From Proteobacteria bacterium UBA6908 (lineage in GTDB: Bacteria; Pseudomonadota; Gammaproteobacteria; Acidiferrobacterales; UBA6901): a DNA stretch of 8,369 bases. The notes under the pieces were generated by a model. That model saw nothing but the letters and a program-made list of their open reading frames with translations. It had not been told where the DNA came from and did not search any database. Shown one piece after another: positions 6,771-8,369 of this stretch (position 1 is the first letter of the stretch; every line of letters begins with the position of its first letter). A program made the translations under genes and the position numbers. The stretch covers positions 4,758 to 13,126 of the forward strand of contig DKBE01000002.1 in assembly GCA_002451085.1 (NCBI GenBank), in the 5' to 3' direction.

Positions 6771-8159
6771 CTACTGAAGTACTTCCGCCTTTGGTGAATT
6801 CCAGGTCTTCATCCTTTCCTCATCAGGGTCGTAGATCCGAAGATTAACACTCAGGTCTTCGTCCTTGCGATTGATGGGCAGCCAGTTCTCCACGGGCACA
6901 CCTTTTGGCTGCTTCGCCGCAATATAGATGTCGATGCCACCGTCCTTGTTCAGCTTCATGCCCGCATTCTCACCCACGCTGTACTTCTTGCGGTCATTGG
7001 GGATGAAGAAGCCGTTCGCCATGTCGTAAAGCGTGACCGACCAGAAGGCCTCTGCCGGCGGCAACTGCTCCTTGGTGAAGTGGATGACATAGTCATGCAT
7101 CGCGTTCATGGGCTTGCCGTCTGTCGTCGTGATCGACGGATACTGAGCTTCGGCGCCCGGCAGGCCGATGGGCCCGATCACCGAGGTAGCGACCAACGCA
7201 TCAAGATTCGTCTTGCCCTTGGGCTCAAACCAGTACGGCTTGAGTTTCGCGGCGACCTCAGGCTGGCCCATAATGGCCAGATTCTTCGCGGCCACCTGCT
7301 TGGCGATGCTCACAAGTCGCTTTCCATCAATCGGTTTGATTCTAGCCGGGTCATATTGCTTGCCGGGTTCGATGCCAAGGGGCTTGTAGGCGGTCAGGAC
7401 ACCCTGATCGACTTCGTTTTTCGGATCGAAGGTCGTGTGGTTGAAGACGAACTGCATCACCGGAAGCAGGTTGTTGCCGAACACATCGAAATCCGTCTTA
7501 CCGACCGGCGGGAACTCAATATCATTGATTGGTTTGGCCTTGCCACCGTTGTATTCCGAGAGGGTGACGAGCTTGACCGATTGCATCTGCTTGATGATGC
7601 GCCTGAACCGATTGGCGTCGTAGACATGCGGCATGACGCGAAAGACGGCGGAGACAAAGTCGCCAGTCGCCTCAAATTTGCGATCCACGCCCTTGACCGC
7701 GTCACCCTTGTATCCCTCGGTGCGCGCGGAATAGAAGAGGATCTTCTCGGGCTTGCGAAAATCGCCCTTTCGGGTCGTCATCGGGACATTCACATAATGA
7801 TCGTAGCCCGTGACCATGAGCGAGACATACTTGGATTCAAAAGCCGGCATCTCGATGATCACCGGGTCCTTGCGCAGATCCAGCATGCAACCGATGTAGA
7901 GGGTGTCGTTATTGGGCCGCGCGATATCCCGCATCGTGTGGTCCTTCAGCTGGGTGTCGGCCGCGCAGGTATTCCACCCGCCCTGCTTGAGCGCGAACTT
8001 GTTGTTCACGTTGTACATGGCCACATACTGATAAGAACGTGTGATGAGATTCTCAACCTGCGCATCGGTGAGTTGAGCTGAGGATTTTTGCGTGTCACAC
8101 CCTGCCACAGCCAACATCAGCAAACCGGTAAGCATAGCCAGGGGTTTGATCGTTCTCAT
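6771..8159 (-). CDS. DUF1254/DUF1214 domain lipoprotein
   Basis: 462-residue predicted lipoprotein of a widespread family with no established reaction. The signal peptide ends in AVAGC, with Cys21 lipidated. The +2 residue is Asp, the inner-membrane retention signal in the Lol rules known from enterobacteria, so it may stay on the periplasmic face of the inner membrane. The DUF1254 part is near 35-175, with NTCAADTQ (63-70), RPNNDTLYIG (81-90), LDLRKDPVIIEMP (93-105) and YVSLMVTGYDHYVNV (111-125). The DUF1214 part is near 335-450, with YVIHFTKEQLPPAEAFWSVT (357-376), LYDMANGFFIPN (377-388), DIYIAAKQP (410-418) and NLRIYDPDEERM (439-450). Length and domain order are normal for the family. Cys64 and Cys91 could form a disulfide. 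The ATG at 8159 has a strong AGGAG 6 nt upstream. The gene follows the DUF3604 gene by 84 bp on the same strand, so the two may share a transcript. Confidence 0.92.
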   Translation of the reverse strand: MRTIKPLAMLTGLLMLAVAGCDTQKSSAQLTDAQVENLITRSYQYVAMYNVNNKFALKQGGWNTCAADTQLKDHTMRDIARPNNDTLYIGCMLDLRKDPVIIEMPAFESKYVSLMVTGYDHYVNVPMTTRKGDFRKPEKILFYSARTEGYKGDAVKGVDRKFEATGDFVSAVFRVMPHVYDANRFRRIIKQMQSVKLVTLSEYNGGKAKPINDIEFPPVGKTDFDVFGNNLLPVMQFVFNHTTFDPKNEVDQGVLTAYKPLGIEPGKQYDPARIKPIDGKRLVSIAKQVAAKNLAIMGQPEVAAKLKPYWFEPKGKTNLDALVATSVIGPIGLPGAEAQYPSITTTDGKPMNAMHDYVIHFTKEQLPPAEAFWSVTLYDMANGFFIPNDRKKYSVGENAGMKLNKDGGIDIYIAAKQPKGVPVENWLPINRKDEDLSVNLRIYDPDEERMKTWNSPKAEVLQ

Positions 8160-8243
8160 GCTTATCTCCTTTTGTCACTGCTCAGCACACCTGTGCCAGA
8201 AACCATCGCATTTGCTGCCTCTACTGACGCAACGCTACCTCGA
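8160..8243. other. Short spacer between the DUF3604 and DUF1254 genes
   Basis: Apart from the ribosome-binding site, it contains only the small palindrome GCACACCTGTGC (8185-8196; five matching pairs around CC). I see no terminator, which is compatible with read-through from the DUF3604 gene into the DUF1254 gene. Confidence 0.45.
8166..8170 (-). promoter_or_regulatory. Strong ribosome binding site of the DUF1254 gene
   Basis: AGGAG lies 6 nt before the ATG at 8159 on the minus strand. It is the best-spaced site in the window. Confidence 0.75.
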
Positions 8244-8369
8244 CTATGGCGTATACCAAATCGGTGAGGTATAGGCGCGTTCCTGGGTGACCATCGGTAT
8301 CTTCGGATCGAGATCCTTCAGCTTATAGAACTTCGCATCGTAGGCGGTCCAGCGTGGTGTCGGAATTTC
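8244..8369 (-). CDS. C-terminal end of a DUF3604 protein (rest lies beyond the window)
   Basis: The minus-strand frame is open from base 8369 to a TAG at 8244-8246 and gives 41 residues. They read EIPTPRWTAYDAKFYKL at the start, then PMVTQERAYTSPIWYTP at the end. The QERA(Y/W)(T/S)SPIWYTP ending is the characteristic C-terminus of DUF3604 proteins as I know the family. These are usually 600-700 residues, secreted or periplasmic, and have a metallophosphoesterase/PHP-like flavour but no proven reaction. The rest of the gene must lie to the right of this window. It is upstream of, and co-directional with, the DUF1254 gene; I associate the two families with each other in environmental proteobacteria. 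The family call rests on a short but distinctive tail. Confidence 0.78.
   Translation of the reverse strand, partial: EIPTPRWTAYDAKFYKLKDLDPKIPMVTQERAYTSPIWYTP

Noticed and set aside
7080..8081. A 333-codon open frame on the plus strand
   Set aside because: It lies entirely antisense to the DUF1254/DUF1214 gene, whose domain motifs are unmistakable. Its translation is rich in Arg, Asp and His and resembles no family; it is a mirror of codon bias in the real gene.

Overview
The window reads as a chromosomal piece of a Gram-negative, probably gammaproteobacterial, genome. It encodes two outer-membrane beta-barrels with signal peptides, three lipoproteins with lipoboxes and a MscS-type channel. 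The protein families (POTRA-less Omp85 barrel, LssY_C, DUF1254/DUF1214, DUF3604) are ones I associate with environmental and marine proteobacteria. No tRNA, rRNA, CRISPR array, transposase or phage gene is visible. The taxonomic call is inference from protein style only.

Layout. Positions 1-1602 (+) hold a mechanosensitive channel of the large MscS type that is cut off at its N-terminus by the window edge. Everything after it is on the minus strand and is transcribed from right to left: the last 41 residues of a DUF3604 protein (8244-8369), a DUF1254/DUF1214 lipoprotein (6771-8159), a lipoprotein carrying an LssY_C domain (5387-6676), a second lipoprotein of an unnamed family with a GPPTV-RDRFDY motif (4258-5370), a barrel-only Omp85 protein (2803-4008) and a small outer-membrane barrel (1790-2608). 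The MscS gene and the last barrel gene converge on a 187-bp spacer. The longest gene-free stretch, 4009-4257, holds candidate promoter elements and a palindrome.

How the genes may work together. All six minus-strand products are predicted to be exported or envelope-located, except that the location of the DUF3604 protein cannot be judged from its fragment. The two middle lipoprotein genes are 16 bp apart and are very probably co-transcribed and translationally coupled. The two barrel genes have larger upstream gaps (249 and 194 bp) with plausible promoters of their own, so they may be separate units. No enzyme of a known pathway anchors the cluster. The attractive but unproven reading is an uncharacterised envelope module: lipoproteins plus barrels, with one lipoprotein (DUF1254/1214) carrying an inner-membrane-type Asp at +2 and two carrying outer-membrane-type +2 residues.

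Most of the interest lies in families of unknown function and in unusual domain arrangements, namely LssY_C on a lipoprotein and an Omp85 barrel without POTRA domains. I see no clearly new system that the sequence alone can prove.
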